The notes under the pieces were generated by a model. That model was not told where the DNA came from and made no database searches. It worked only from the letters and a program-made list of their open reading frames with translations. A program made the translations under genes and the position numbers. DNA of 60,898 bases. Origin: CAWVWF01 sp963933885. GTDB lineage: Bacteria; Bacteroidota; Bacteroidia; Flavobacteriales_C; GCA-002722245. Numbering within the stretch: position 1 is the stretch's first letter; each line of letters starts with the position of its first letter. This document shows positions 53,741 to 60,659 of the stretch, one piece after another. Where the stretch lies: contig CAWVWF010000003.1 in NCBI GenBank assembly GCA_963933885.1, positions 1-60,898 of the forward strand, written 5' to 3'.

Positions 53741-54292
53741 TTAAACGATGTTCCAAGCTTCTTTAAAGTCGTTTGATGTAATGAACTGTTTTCCGTTTTC
53801 TACTTCGATAATGGCTTTTACAATAGCTTCGATTATTGAAGCTGTTGGTTGGATAATTTCATCTACATCTAAACCAGTTTGTTTAGCGAGTCTTTGGATG
53901 TATCCTGCTGTGTTGTTTTCGTGTGCAGGAGCAAATTCAGAGATCAATTTTGGAAGGGTGTTCTTTCCTTTTTTGATGTCGTTTAGCAAGTCTTTTATGA
54001 GCGCTCTTACGCCATATTTCATTTCGTAGAATTGCTCAAAATGACCATCTGAATTTCTATCCGATTCAACCTTTCCTTGCCACTTGATGTTGGTTTTTAT
54101 TAAGTTGCCAGGATTGTTGTTTCGTTGTCCTCTTGGAGCATTTCTGTTTACCTTAAACTTTCCGTTATTATCTAGTAAGTGAGCGTGTATTGAATTCATA
54201 ATTGTCTTTCGTTTTTTGAAAGCGATAACACCAATTAGAATTACTACAATTCCAATTACTGTATAGCCATATTTGTTAGGTGTAAACTTCAT
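53741..54292 (-). CDS. Module gene 12: P5-type NNPGN-domain protein, probable lytic or virion-associated enzyme
   Basis: The product has 183 residues. One membrane helix (YTVIGIVVILIGVIAF, about 9-24) is followed by RGQRNNNPGNLIKTNIKWQG and YEMKYGVRALIKDLLNDIKK, then ISEFAPAHENNTAGYIQRLA. This is the pattern of proteins commonly annotated as structural protein P5 after corticovirus PM2, which look like lysozyme- or transglycosylase-type folds. A membrane-anchored wall-lytic enzyme fits genome delivery or exit of a virus with an internal membrane. Confidence in the domain is good; the precise activity is inferred. Confidence 0.75.
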   Translation of the reverse strand: MKFTPNKYGYTVIGIVVILIGVIAFKKRKTIMNSIHAHLLDNNGKFKVNRNAPRGQRNNNPGNLIKTNIKWQGKVESDRNSDGHFEQFYEMKYGVRALIKDLLNDIKKGKNTLPKLISEFAPAHENNTAGYIQRLAKQTGLDVDEIIQPTASIIEAIVKAIIEVENGKQFITSNDFKEAWNIV

Positions 54293-54316
54293 GAGTACAA
54301 GTTTTGTAAATGCCTT

Positions 54317-54727
54317 CTAGGTTATGATGTTGTGCCAGTTCTGGAACTCATCAGAATCTAGTTCAGCCCTCATTCTGTCCGTTAATGTTTCGTTGAACTT
54401 TTGGTTGTAAGCCGATGCAACATCAGTGAAATGATCCTTTGTTTGAAAAGCAAGTTTTTCAATTGCATCCTCATCCGTTCCATCCATATCAATCATCCAA
54501 CTTGTTCCAGAAGGGTTAGAAGCTGAGCGATATTGTTGAGCCAATTGATTTACATTGGTCGTCTCGTTTTTATCAAACTGACTTTCATTGAAATTCTGAA
54601 TAACCTTTTTGATTCTTCCCTTCAAAAAGAAGAGGACAATCAAAACAATTATTCCAATAAGGATATACTTATTGGAGAGTATTTTCTTAGCACCTGAAGT
54701 AGCAACGGATATTAATTTAGGATTCAT
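54317..54727 (-). CDS. Module gene 11: single-helix membrane protein, unknown
   Basis: The product has 136 residues. A short N-terminal segment leads to a strong membrane helix (YILIGIIVLIVLFFLKG, about 25-41), a basic patch (RIKKVIQ), and a soluble C-terminal region that reads as helical with DGTDEDAIEKLAFQTKDHFT and VASAYNQKFNETLTDRMRAE. It is separated from both neighbours by 24 bases. I do not recognise a family. The topology (one helix, acidic helical domain outside) is shared by several neighbours. Confidence 0.7.
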   Translation of the reverse strand: MNPKLISVATSGAKKILSNKYILIGIIVLIVLFFLKGRIKKVIQNFNESQFDKNETTNVNQLAQQYRSASNPSGTSWMIDMDGTDEDAIEKLAFQTKDHFTDVASAYNQKFNETLTDRMRAELDSDEFQNWHNIIT

Positions 54728-54751
54728 GAGTTTTACTTTTTTATATTATTC

Positions 54752-55000
54752 TTAACCAAACTTTTGGAATGCCTTTCTTGCAATCCCAATGTAGTCCACC
54801 ATTCCAAGTTGTTTTCCTTCCTCTGGGGCAACTTCTTTTATAAAATCTACCACTTCGGGATGCTCTACGATTACATCAACCGCTTGGAGTAATTCTTCAT
54901 GCTCCATATGATCTTGTAAGTCTTGAAAAGCCTGTAGTTTTTCTTCCAATTGCTCTTGGTTCTCAGCTTCTATTTTCAGCGAAATGTTAAACGTTTTCAT
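54752..55000 (-). CDS. Module gene 10: small acidic helical protein, unknown
   Basis: The product has 82 residues from the ATG at 55000, chosen because it opens a compact protein; a longer frame starts at 55024. The gene overlaps gene 9 by 14 bases. The protein is acidic and helical (EAENQEQLEEKLQAFQDLQD, MEHEELLQAVDVIVEHPEVV) with no membrane helix. It might bind the neighbouring coiled-coil or basic proteins. No family is recognised. Confidence 0.65.
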   Translation of the reverse strand: MKTFNISLKIEAENQEQLEEKLQAFQDLQDHMEHEELLQAVDVIVEHPEVVDFIKEVAPEEGKQLGMVDYIGIARKAFQKFG

Positions 55001-55829
55001 CCTTGTCTGTATTTGTAGGTTCAACTTCAGTTATTGTAGTTTCAGGTTCAATCGAAAAATTCACTTTATTACGTGTTTTTGGCTCCTTTTCACCCTTTTT
55101 GTCCTCTTTTTCGATGTTTCCGATCGTTTTTGAGTCATGTTTAATGAATTCTTTAATTATTCCACCAAGTACACTCGGAACTTGTTTTAAGTAGCCTTTC
55201 AAATCCGATTGGATTTCATTCTGCTTATTCTCCATCAGTGCTTCTTGAGCTGCTAAAGCTTGTTCTCTTTCCAGAATTTTAGCCTCCCTATCCTTTAGCA
55301 TCATGTCTTTAAATGTGAGGGTTTGTTCGAAAAGTTTGTTTTGTAAATCAACCTTCATCTTTTCCTCTTTCAAAGCACTCTCTTGTCGCAAACCATTTAA
55401 CTGCATCTCCATTTCTTGTCGGAAATAATCCACATTAGCGGTTTCTATTTTAGGTTGTTCAGCAGTAGGAGTAGCCAAGTTTATATTTACATTCCCGTTC
55501 TTATCAACTGGGTGTGGAACTCCATTTAGTGTTACCGTATCAGGTTCATCTGTAATAGGATCAACCCATTCAATTTCTTCATTAATTCGAATGAAGAGGG
55601 GAGGATTCTGTCGAGATGATTGTTCGTTGGTTCCATACTTCACTTGAATTTCTGCATCCACATTATCAGCAATGATTCGGTTGAGTAAATCACCAAAACT
55701 TTGTCCTTCACCTTCGTCCTCAGAAGAAACAATGGTTATCCCATTTTCATCTTTGATACTCCAGTATTTATAGCGCGTAATTTTCTTCTTCGCTAAGTCG
55801 GATTGTATGTAGTTTTTAACCTTTTTCAT
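54987..55829 (-). CDS. Module gene 9: coiled-coil protein with beta N-terminal domain, unknown
   Basis: The product has 280 residues. The first 75 residues look like an alpha-beta domain (ITRYKYWSIKDENGITIVSS, FGDLLNRIIADNVDAEIQVK). A linker with ITDEPDTVTLNGVPHPVDKN and NGNVNINLA follows, then a long coiled coil at about 135-215 (MEMQLNGLRQESALKEEKMK, REAKILEREQALAAQEALME), and a charged tail. The coiled-coil part resembles scaffolding or spacer proteins of virus-like operons only in general form. It overlaps both neighbours by 14 bases. Function is unknown. Confidence 0.7.
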   Translation of the reverse strand: MKKVKNYIQSDLAKKKITRYKYWSIKDENGITIVSSEDEGEGQSFGDLLNRIIADNVDAEIQVKYGTNEQSSRQNPPLFIRINEEIEWVDPITDEPDTVTLNGVPHPVDKNGNVNINLATPTAEQPKIETANVDYFRQEMEMQLNGLRQESALKEEKMKVDLQNKLFEQTLTFKDMMLKDREAKILEREQALAAQEALMENKQNEIQSDLKGYLKQVPSVLGGIIKEFIKHDSKTIGNIEKEDKKGEKEPKTRNKVNFSIEPETTITEVEPTNTDKDENV

Positions 55830-56214
55830 GTGGTGTAATATCCAATATTGTTAACCGTACTATTCTGATGTAAAATTTAGGAGATCCAGTATGTGTGATG
55901 TAGATATCTGATCGAAACCGTTTAACTAAACCATTTTCGTAATAATGACTACCAGCATCAACATGAATGAAAACAGGAGTATTATCAACCTTGAACCAAA
56001 AAACTTCCATTCCAGATTCAAATTTGGTATAGAAATTACCTGATTGTCTAGTGTGGAAATAAGCTAGATAAACTAGCTCGTTACCCTTTACTTCAATCCG
56101 CTTAGGAGATACCAAAATTTCATCTTCAATAGTATAATCCTCAATGTTCTTGATCCTTAGATCTTGTTGTATATACTGTTGTAATATGGTGTCGTTAGTC
56201 CTCATCTTGTTCAA
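55816..56214 (-). CDS. Module gene 8: small beta-rich protein, possible structural subunit
   Basis: The product has 132 residues, with ATG at 56214 and a second at 56205. There is no signal or membrane helix. The chain alternates short strands: IEDYTIEDEILVSPKRIEVK, LVYLAYFHTRQSGNFYTKF, MEVFWFKVDNTPVFIHVDAG, DIYITHTGSPKFYIRIVRL. That is about eight to nine strands, compatible with a small jelly-roll or Ig-like fold. It overlaps gene 7 by 20 bases and gene 9 by 14 bases. It may be paired with genes 6 and 7 as capsid, penton or spike subunits, which is inference. Confidence 0.65.
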   Translation of the reverse strand: MNKMRTNDTILQQYIQQDLRIKNIEDYTIEDEILVSPKRIEVKGNELVYLAYFHTRQSGNFYTKFESGMEVFWFKVDNTPVFIHVDAGSHYYENGLVKRFRSDIYITHTGSPKFYIRIVRLTILDITPHEKG

Positions 56215-56518
56215 CTATAAAATAAACGATCCCTCTATTTTCAAAATGGTGGAATGGTTTAATTAATCCATAAATTGGGGTCCCATCTAAAGGAATGTCT
56301 ACTTTCATTTTATACCTGTTTGCTGAATTAAACCCTAACGCCACTCGAACATCCTGAAATATAATTCCCTTCCCATTAGAGAGCGAAAGATCAATTTCGA
56401 AAGCAAACAAAATCTCTTTAATACGTTTCATTCCTTTTTCAGGAATCCAAGTGAACTTGGTGTCAACTTGCATTTCCATGATTTTGTTTGCTCGGATAAT
56501 TCGAGTTTTAGTTGCCAT
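56195..56518 (-). CDS. Module gene 7: small beta-rich protein, possible structural subunit
   Basis: The product has 107 residues and no membrane segment. Strand-like segments include VDTKFTWIPEKGMKRIKEIL, FAFEIDLSLSNGKGIIFQDV, RVALGFNSANRYKMKVDIPL and GIVYFIVEQDED. It overlaps gene 6 by 11 bases and gene 8 by 20 bases, an unusually tight packing that points to coupled translation of partner subunits. No family is recognised. Confidence 0.65.
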   Translation of the reverse strand: MATKTRIIRANKIMEMQVDTKFTWIPEKGMKRIKEILFAFEIDLSLSNGKGIIFQDVRVALGFNSANRYKMKVDIPLDGTPIYGLIKPFHHFENRGIVYFIVEQDED

Positions 56519-56876
56519 TTTTGGGTTTGTTTTCTAGTCTTAAAAAGATCTTAATCGTGTAAGGATATTGGGCAACGCCACCATCCTTAAACTCCATGTC
56601 AATTCGTTTTCCTTTGGCTTCAATACCTTCCAATCCAAAGAACCTTTCACTAGGATTTACAAAGTTGTTGGTTTGGATAAATAGGACATCAAAACCTCTT
56701 GGAAACAACTCCTTTCCATCAATGGAAGAGTGCGTGATCTCTGCTTTATATCCATACAAATCAACAACTGAAACCCCAGTTAAATAGCCGTAATCCTTAT
56801 CTAGATTATCAAACATTTTTACTGTTTGTCCTGCTTCCGTTACCACGCCTTGAAGTATTTGATATTTCTGAGCCAT
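56508..56876 (-). CDS. Module gene 6: small beta-rich protein, possible structural subunit
   Basis: The product has 122 residues. Predicted strands alternate with turns: KYQILQGVVTEAGQTVKMFD, YGYLTGVSVVDLYGYKAEIT, LFPRGFDVLFIQTNNFVNPS, GKRIDMEFKDGGVAQ, YPYTIKIFLRLENK. The pattern is of a single beta-sandwich with no catalytic motif. The start ATG is at 56876, 1 base after gene 5 ends. It may be a minor capsid or spike protein. No family match was recognised. Confidence 0.65.
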   Translation of the reverse strand: MAQKYQILQGVVTEAGQTVKMFDNLDKDYGYLTGVSVVDLYGYKAEITHSSIDGKELFPRGFDVLFIQTNNFVNPSERFFGLEGIEAKGKRIDMEFKDGGVAQYPYTIKIFLRLENKPKNGN

Positions 56877-56877
56877 T

Positions 56878-57063
56878 TTAGTTTCTTTTCATGCCGTAAA
56901 GAATTGCTGTGTGAACATTAACTCCTTTTTCGGTCGTTTTTAATTGAATTGCTATCTTCTTTGTGTCTTCACCCGACAACTCTAAAATTGTGTCCATCAC
57001 TCCATCTATGGATTTCATGTGTTCAATTTTTTCAATCAGCTGGGCTTTTGTTAATTCTGCCAT
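56878..57063 (-). CDS. Module gene 5: small helical protein, unknown
   Basis: The product has 61 residues from the ATG at 57063 (MAELTKAQLIEKIEHMKSID). A longer frame to 57153 is open, but its first 30 codons would cover the hairpin at 57105-57128 and encode a very basic lead, so the shorter form is preferred. The protein is helical and ends HTAILYGMKRN. It lacks a membrane helix. Function is unknown. Confidence 0.6.
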   Translation of the reverse strand: MAELTKAQLIEKIEHMKSIDGVMDTILELSGEDTKKIAIQLKTTEKGVNVHTAILYGMKRN

Positions 57064-57094
57064 TTTTAATCTGTATTTAGCTTTAATTGCTTTT

Positions 57095-57128
57095 TTAAAA
57101 ATTAGAGAGCGCACCTTACGTCGCCCTC
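57095..57128 (-). terminator. Terminator or attenuator inside the module, after gene 4
   Basis: On the minus strand the stem GAGGGCG / CGCTCTC (one G-T pair, ten-base loop) is followed by TAATTTTT. It lies 15 bases after the stop of gene 4 in the only sizeable gap of the operon, so it could reduce transcription of genes 5-14 relative to genes 1-4. Confidence 0.6.
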
Positions 57129-57142
57129 TTTTTATAGGGTTT

Positions 57143-57778
57143 TTAGTAACCATAAATTGTAGTTCCTTCGAAGAACACTTTCAAGAATCCTTGAACTTGC
57201 CCAGGGAAAGTAATATTGAATTCAATAGGTGTTTGTGGGTCGATAATCTTAGGGTTATCCAAGACGTAAGTTCCATAAGGAACATCAGTTTTGTACCCAA
57301 AAAAAGCATCATGAAATTTACGCATAGGCATCTTTTCAAATACCTTTTTACCGTTAATTTCTAACTCCCATTCTCCATTTAAAAAATGCGCGTCACCGCT
57401 CGTTGTAAATCTTCCGTCTATAGCTTCTGAATCCCAAAGGACTTTAATAGCTGACAGCACCAAGAACCTATCTTTTCCAAGCTTACCATTATCAATATTG
57501 GTAATACCAATTTGTTCTGGTTGAGAAGGCTTGATGATTTCACATCTGCTTCCTTGAATCTCTCCAGTTGCATAATAAGGCGCATCAGAAATCTGAGCTC
57601 TACCATTCATTAATGCTTTTTGAATGTTGCGGGGAAACTTATGCACTCTTTCTAAAAAGTGTTTTCTATACTTAGATGCACCAACTTCACCTTTTACTGC
57701 ATTTCTTAAATTCCCTCGTCTTCCTTCAAGACTTCCTAAGCCTGCTAATACTATTTCTTCGTTTGTTAAATCGTCCAT
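57143..57778 (-). CDS. Module gene 4: 211-residue protein, candidate major structural protein
   Basis: The product has 211 residues, with no signal or membrane helix. The first 60 residues are basic and helical (LGSLEGRRGNLRNAVKGEVG, YRKHFLERVHKFPRNIQKAL). The remainder is rich in strands separated by glycine and proline turns (FLVLSAIKVLWDSEAIDGRF, LNGEWELEINGKKVFEKM, VPYGTYVLDNPKIIDPQTPI, EFNITFPGQVQGFLKVFFEG, TTIYGY). A short basic arm plus a beta domain is a common capsid-protein design and a single jelly-roll would fit the length. A terminator follows directly. The capsid role is inferred from form and position; no family was recognised. Confidence 0.68.
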   Translation of the reverse strand: MDDLTNEEIVLAGLGSLEGRRGNLRNAVKGEVGASKYRKHFLERVHKFPRNIQKALMNGRAQISDAPYYATGEIQGSRCEIIKPSQPEQIGITNIDNGKLGKDRFLVLSAIKVLWDSEAIDGRFTTSGDAHFLNGEWELEINGKKVFEKMPMRKFHDAFFGYKTDVPYGTYVLDNPKIIDPQTPIEFNITFPGQVQGFLKVFFEGTTIYGY

Positions 57779-57797
57779 TTTATTGATTGTTTTAGAC

Positions 57798-59906
57798 TTA
57801 AATAAGCTTGGATGCTTTCTTTAAGAGTTGTGAATATTTAGTTTTTGGATGGCTCTTTTGAAGCTGTTTCGCTCGTTTGTGCATAGCGCGTAAACGGTTG
57901 GCATTACTTCTTCTAGAAACCCTTGATTTGCTAATGCTTTTGGAAGGAACTCTAATAATAGTAGTACTTCCTTTTCCAATTGGCTTTCGCTTATAAGCTC
58001 TTCTCTTTACAGGCAGAGCCTTGGAGTTTCTCTTACGAGTCCTAGCACCTTTTAATCCTGCTAATGATCTTTTCCTTTTTTGTTTGATCTTACTCAAAAC
58101 CATCACAAGAACAAGCGCTGTTACGCCACCAACTCCAACGATTATGATCTTCTTTTTATGGGTAATAAAAAATGATTTCACTTTTTGGATGAACCCTGCT
58201 TTTTCTGTCTGTTCCATGTTTCTTAATGCTGGTACATCAGCTTTAAATGCACTTGGTACATTCACCGATGCCGAGGTTGAGTTATTAGATTTTACTTTTT
58301 TAAAGAGTTTAGCCGGATTTAGCTTTCTGAAAATTCGTTTCATAAATGCAAGAAATCCACTTGCAGCTGCCACACTTGTTGTAGCTACAACCCCAATTCC
58401 TTTAAGTTGTAAACCAGTTTTCTTTGCAGCTTTTCCTTTGATAATTGCTTTTTTAAACTTGCTTGATCTACCACCAATTCGAGTGTAAAATCGAAGAGCT
58501 TTATTTCGAATTCCTACTAGTTTTTTCCATTCGCTCATATCCATTCCTTTCGCTTGAGCTTGAGCAGGAGTGAGGTAGGCGTATATTAATTTGGAAGCAA
58601 TTTTAAGGACATCCATTTTCAATACTAAAAGCGTTGCTCCACGTAACGCTATAGTTGCAGGGTTGTAGCGAACAACCGCTTTTACAATCTTCTTTAAACC
58701 TTTTCCAACTTTTTTGAAAAACCGTTTGAATCTTCCGCGTTTTCTTCTTCGTCTTCCGATCCCATCGATTTCATCATCTTCTGATTCATCAAGCATTTCT
58801 GCTAAGTCATCATCGTTCAAACTTACTTTTGCTAAGTAAATCGGTTCGTCACTCAAACCATTTATTTGATCTCCTTCTAATTCGTCTAAACTCATTTGAA
58901 TTGAGCGGAAGAAGTTTTTATAAGCTATGCTTTCTTCTATTGCATCAGCTAAAACTTCATCTCTTTGGTTATCATCTGTCCAAGAATTCATTACTTCAGA
59001 CATCAATTCCAATTCCTGATTTACGTTAATCGTCTGACTAAGTACAGTTGGGTTGGAAAGTTCTTTAATAAGTAAAGTCTTTGCTTTGTTTACTTCTGCT
59101 AAAATTCCTCTTTCCAGAAGTTCAGTCACATCAGAACCATTTAAAACAATGTCAGCTTCTTTCTCCGTATCAACTTCAGATAATCCAGAAAGGAAGTGAG
59201 CTTCTAATAAATCATCTTCCTCTTCATCATCGTCTTCAATTCCAGCCAGACTAAATGGTTCGTTTAAGGCCTCGATTAGGTCTTGTTTTGCTTCTTGCTC
59301 AACGTCGATTTCTAAGTCGTCAACGCCTGATAATTCGTGTAATTCCATTGGTATAATTTTTAAATCAATAATTGGTTTTGCTTCATAATTGAAGTGGGGT
59401 ATCTCGGGAACTATATCTATAATGAGTGGTTCACCGTTTTCATCAAATGCAACTGGGTAGATGTGCTGGAACTTTCCTTTCTGAGAATAGGAAGCCACTC
59501 TGTATTCGTGGTTAATACCTAAGTTGATCAGTAAAGCACTTACTAGGATTGTATAATCATCACAATCAATTCCGTAATTAACATCCGTAAATCCCTTCTT
59601 TCCATCTACCAGACTTCTTGCTGGAGTTCTTAATTCCTCAATCCCACTTTTGTCCAATTTGTAAACCGTATTGGCTCTTAAATAATCCCAAATATTTTCA
59701 GCCGTTTCATAAATTGAATTCCCTTTTAATTCGTTTGCTAGTGTCTTAACTTGATATGCATCTCTAATTGCAATTCGTTTTGCATTTATCAATGTATCAT
59801 TCAAATCAGCATCGATTAGAAGTGTTTTTCTAAACCCCATATAACCAACTGCAGGAACATTAATTCCTGATAAATCTTGATTGTATATGTTGTTTGATTC
59901 ACTCAT
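57798..59906 (-). CDS. Module gene 3: transglutaminase-like domain fused to a cationic membrane-active tail
   Basis: The product has 702 residues. Residues about 60-170 form a transglutaminase-like cysteine-protease fold with Cys115 in GIDCDDYT, His148 in FQHIYPVA and Asp164 in LIIDIVPE, in the right order for a catalytic triad. Residues about 190-400 are very acidic. From about residue 400 the chain is strongly basic: GRRRRKRGRFKRFFKKVGKG, then an amphipathic helix LKKIVKAVVRYNPATIALRG, then hydrophobic helices (VVATTSVAAASGFLAFM, IIIVGVGGVTALVLVMVLS) and an Arg/Lys-rich end. The design suggests a peptidoglycan or protein hydrolase linked to a membrane- or nucleic-acid-binding tail. It overlaps gene 2 by 8 bases and precedes gene 4 by 19. 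Confidence 0.75.
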   Translation of the reverse strand: MSESNNIYNQDLSGINVPAVGYMGFRKTLLIDADLNDTLINAKRIAIRDAYQVKTLANELKGNSIYETAENIWDYLRANTVYKLDKSGIEELRTPARSLVDGKKGFTDVNYGIDCDDYTILVSALLINLGINHEYRVASYSQKGKFQHIYPVAFDENGEPLIIDIVPEIPHFNYEAKPIIDLKIIPMELHELSGVDDLEIDVEQEAKQDLIEALNEPFSLAGIEDDDEEEDDLLEAHFLSGLSEVDTEKEADIVLNGSDVTELLERGILAEVNKAKTLLIKELSNPTVLSQTINVNQELELMSEVMNSWTDDNQRDEVLADAIEESIAYKNFFRSIQMSLDELEGDQINGLSDEPIYLAKVSLNDDDLAEMLDESEDDEIDGIGRRRRKRGRFKRFFKKVGKGLKKIVKAVVRYNPATIALRGATLLVLKMDVLKIASKLIYAYLTPAQAQAKGMDMSEWKKLVGIRNKALRFYTRIGGRSSKFKKAIIKGKAAKKTGLQLKGIGVVATTSVAAASGFLAFMKRIFRKLNPAKLFKKVKSNNSTSASVNVPSAFKADVPALRNMEQTEKAGFIQKVKSFFITHKKKIIIVGVGGVTALVLVMVLSKIKQKRKRSLAGLKGARTRKRNSKALPVKRRAYKRKPIGKGSTTIIRVPSKSISKSRVSRRSNANRLRAMHKRAKQLQKSHPKTKYSQLLKKASKLI

Positions 59907-60159
59907 TTTCTAACTTTTCTATTCTTTCTTGTAGTCCTGTAATCTTCTCTTTGTTGTTTGAAATCCCTTGTTCAATCCCTTTGTTAATATGGGTTTCGAG
60001 CATCATCACCGTTTTATTCAGTTCGTAGATGTAAGCGGTTAATTGCTTGATGGCTTCTTTAATTTCTCTGTGAACTTGCCTCAGCCAATAGCCAATCAAG
60101 GTCACAATTGCAGAAAGTAAAACTGCTGTTATCATTAGTAATAATTGCGCGCTCATCAT
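59899..60159 (-). CDS. Module gene 2: small membrane protein with coiled coil
   Basis: The product has 86 residues. One membrane helix (LLLMITAVLLSAIVTLIGYW, about 6-25) is followed by a coiled coil (VHREIKEAIKQLTAYIYELN, KEKITGLQERIEKLENE). Size and topology resemble phage spanin, holin-like or virion membrane proteins, but no motif distinguishes these. The gene overlaps gene 1 by 4 bases and gene 3 by 8 bases. Confidence 0.7.
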   Translation of the reverse strand: MMSAQLLLMITAVLLSAIVTLIGYWLRQVHREIKEAIKQLTAYIYELNKTVMMLETHINKGIEQGISNNKEKITGLQERIEKLENE

Positions 60160-60659
60160 ACTGTTATCGTTTCATCAATCTCAATCTTTAAACCTTCGGC
60201 AACTACGAATCCCTTTAGTTTTAAAAGGATACCGTAACTGCCAGAGGTTAAATAATTCGTTCCCACAGTCGTAATTCCTCCTGCTTTTGTGATGATCTGT
60301 TTGATCTTCTGCGCAGAAATGAAGTAAGAGAGGGGAAACGTATTATTTTGATTGGGATCGAGCTGTATAGACTCTGAAAGGGGTGATTGTGGTTTTGCTA
60401 TTAGATTGTTTTCTTCATCAAAAACATCAATACTTATTTGTGAAATGGTAAATACACTTGGAGAGAAATTCCCAATGTTTAACCCTATCGAAACAGGTAC
60501 ATCAGAAACCAAAGACCTCAGTTTAAGTTTCGGAAACTTAACCCCAGAAAACCCAACTTTCAACCTTTTAGAATGTCTGAACTTACGTACATATCCATAT
60601 CCCTTTTTTCCCAAAAAGATCAAAGCAACAACTATCATAAGCACAACCATTTTTTTCAT
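60156..60659 (-). CDS. Module gene 1: membrane-anchored LEA-14-like beta protein
   Basis: The product has 167 residues. One N-terminal membrane helix (MVVLMIVVALIFLGKKGYGY, about 4-23) and a basic linker (RKFRHSKRLK) are followed by a beta-sandwich domain with VPVSIGLNIGNFSPSVFTIS, QISIDVFDEENNLIAK and GSYGILLKLKGFVVAEGLKI, which resembles the LEA-14/WHy fold. It is the first gene of the fourteen-gene run as seen here, with 239 bases of non-coding sequence before it. Confidence 0.7.
   Translation of the reverse strand: MKKMVVLMIVVALIFLGKKGYGYVRKFRHSKRLKVGFSGVKFPKLKLRSLVSDVPVSIGLNIGNFSPSVFTISQISIDVFDEENNLIAKPQSPLSESIQLDPNQNNTFPLSYFISAQKIKQIITKAGGITTVGTNYLTSGSYGILLKLKGFVVAEGLKIEIDETITV

Noticed and set aside
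58021..58488. 155-codon plus-strand frame within module gene 3
   Set aside because: It is antisense to the Lys/Arg-rich tail, which gives a long Leu/Phe-rich shadow frame; it has no start signal or family resemblance.
52730..60659. Ordinary tailed prophage remnant
   Set aside because: No terminase, portal, head protease, tail tube, tape measure or baseplate gene is present, and most genes encode one-helix membrane proteins or short beta proteins.
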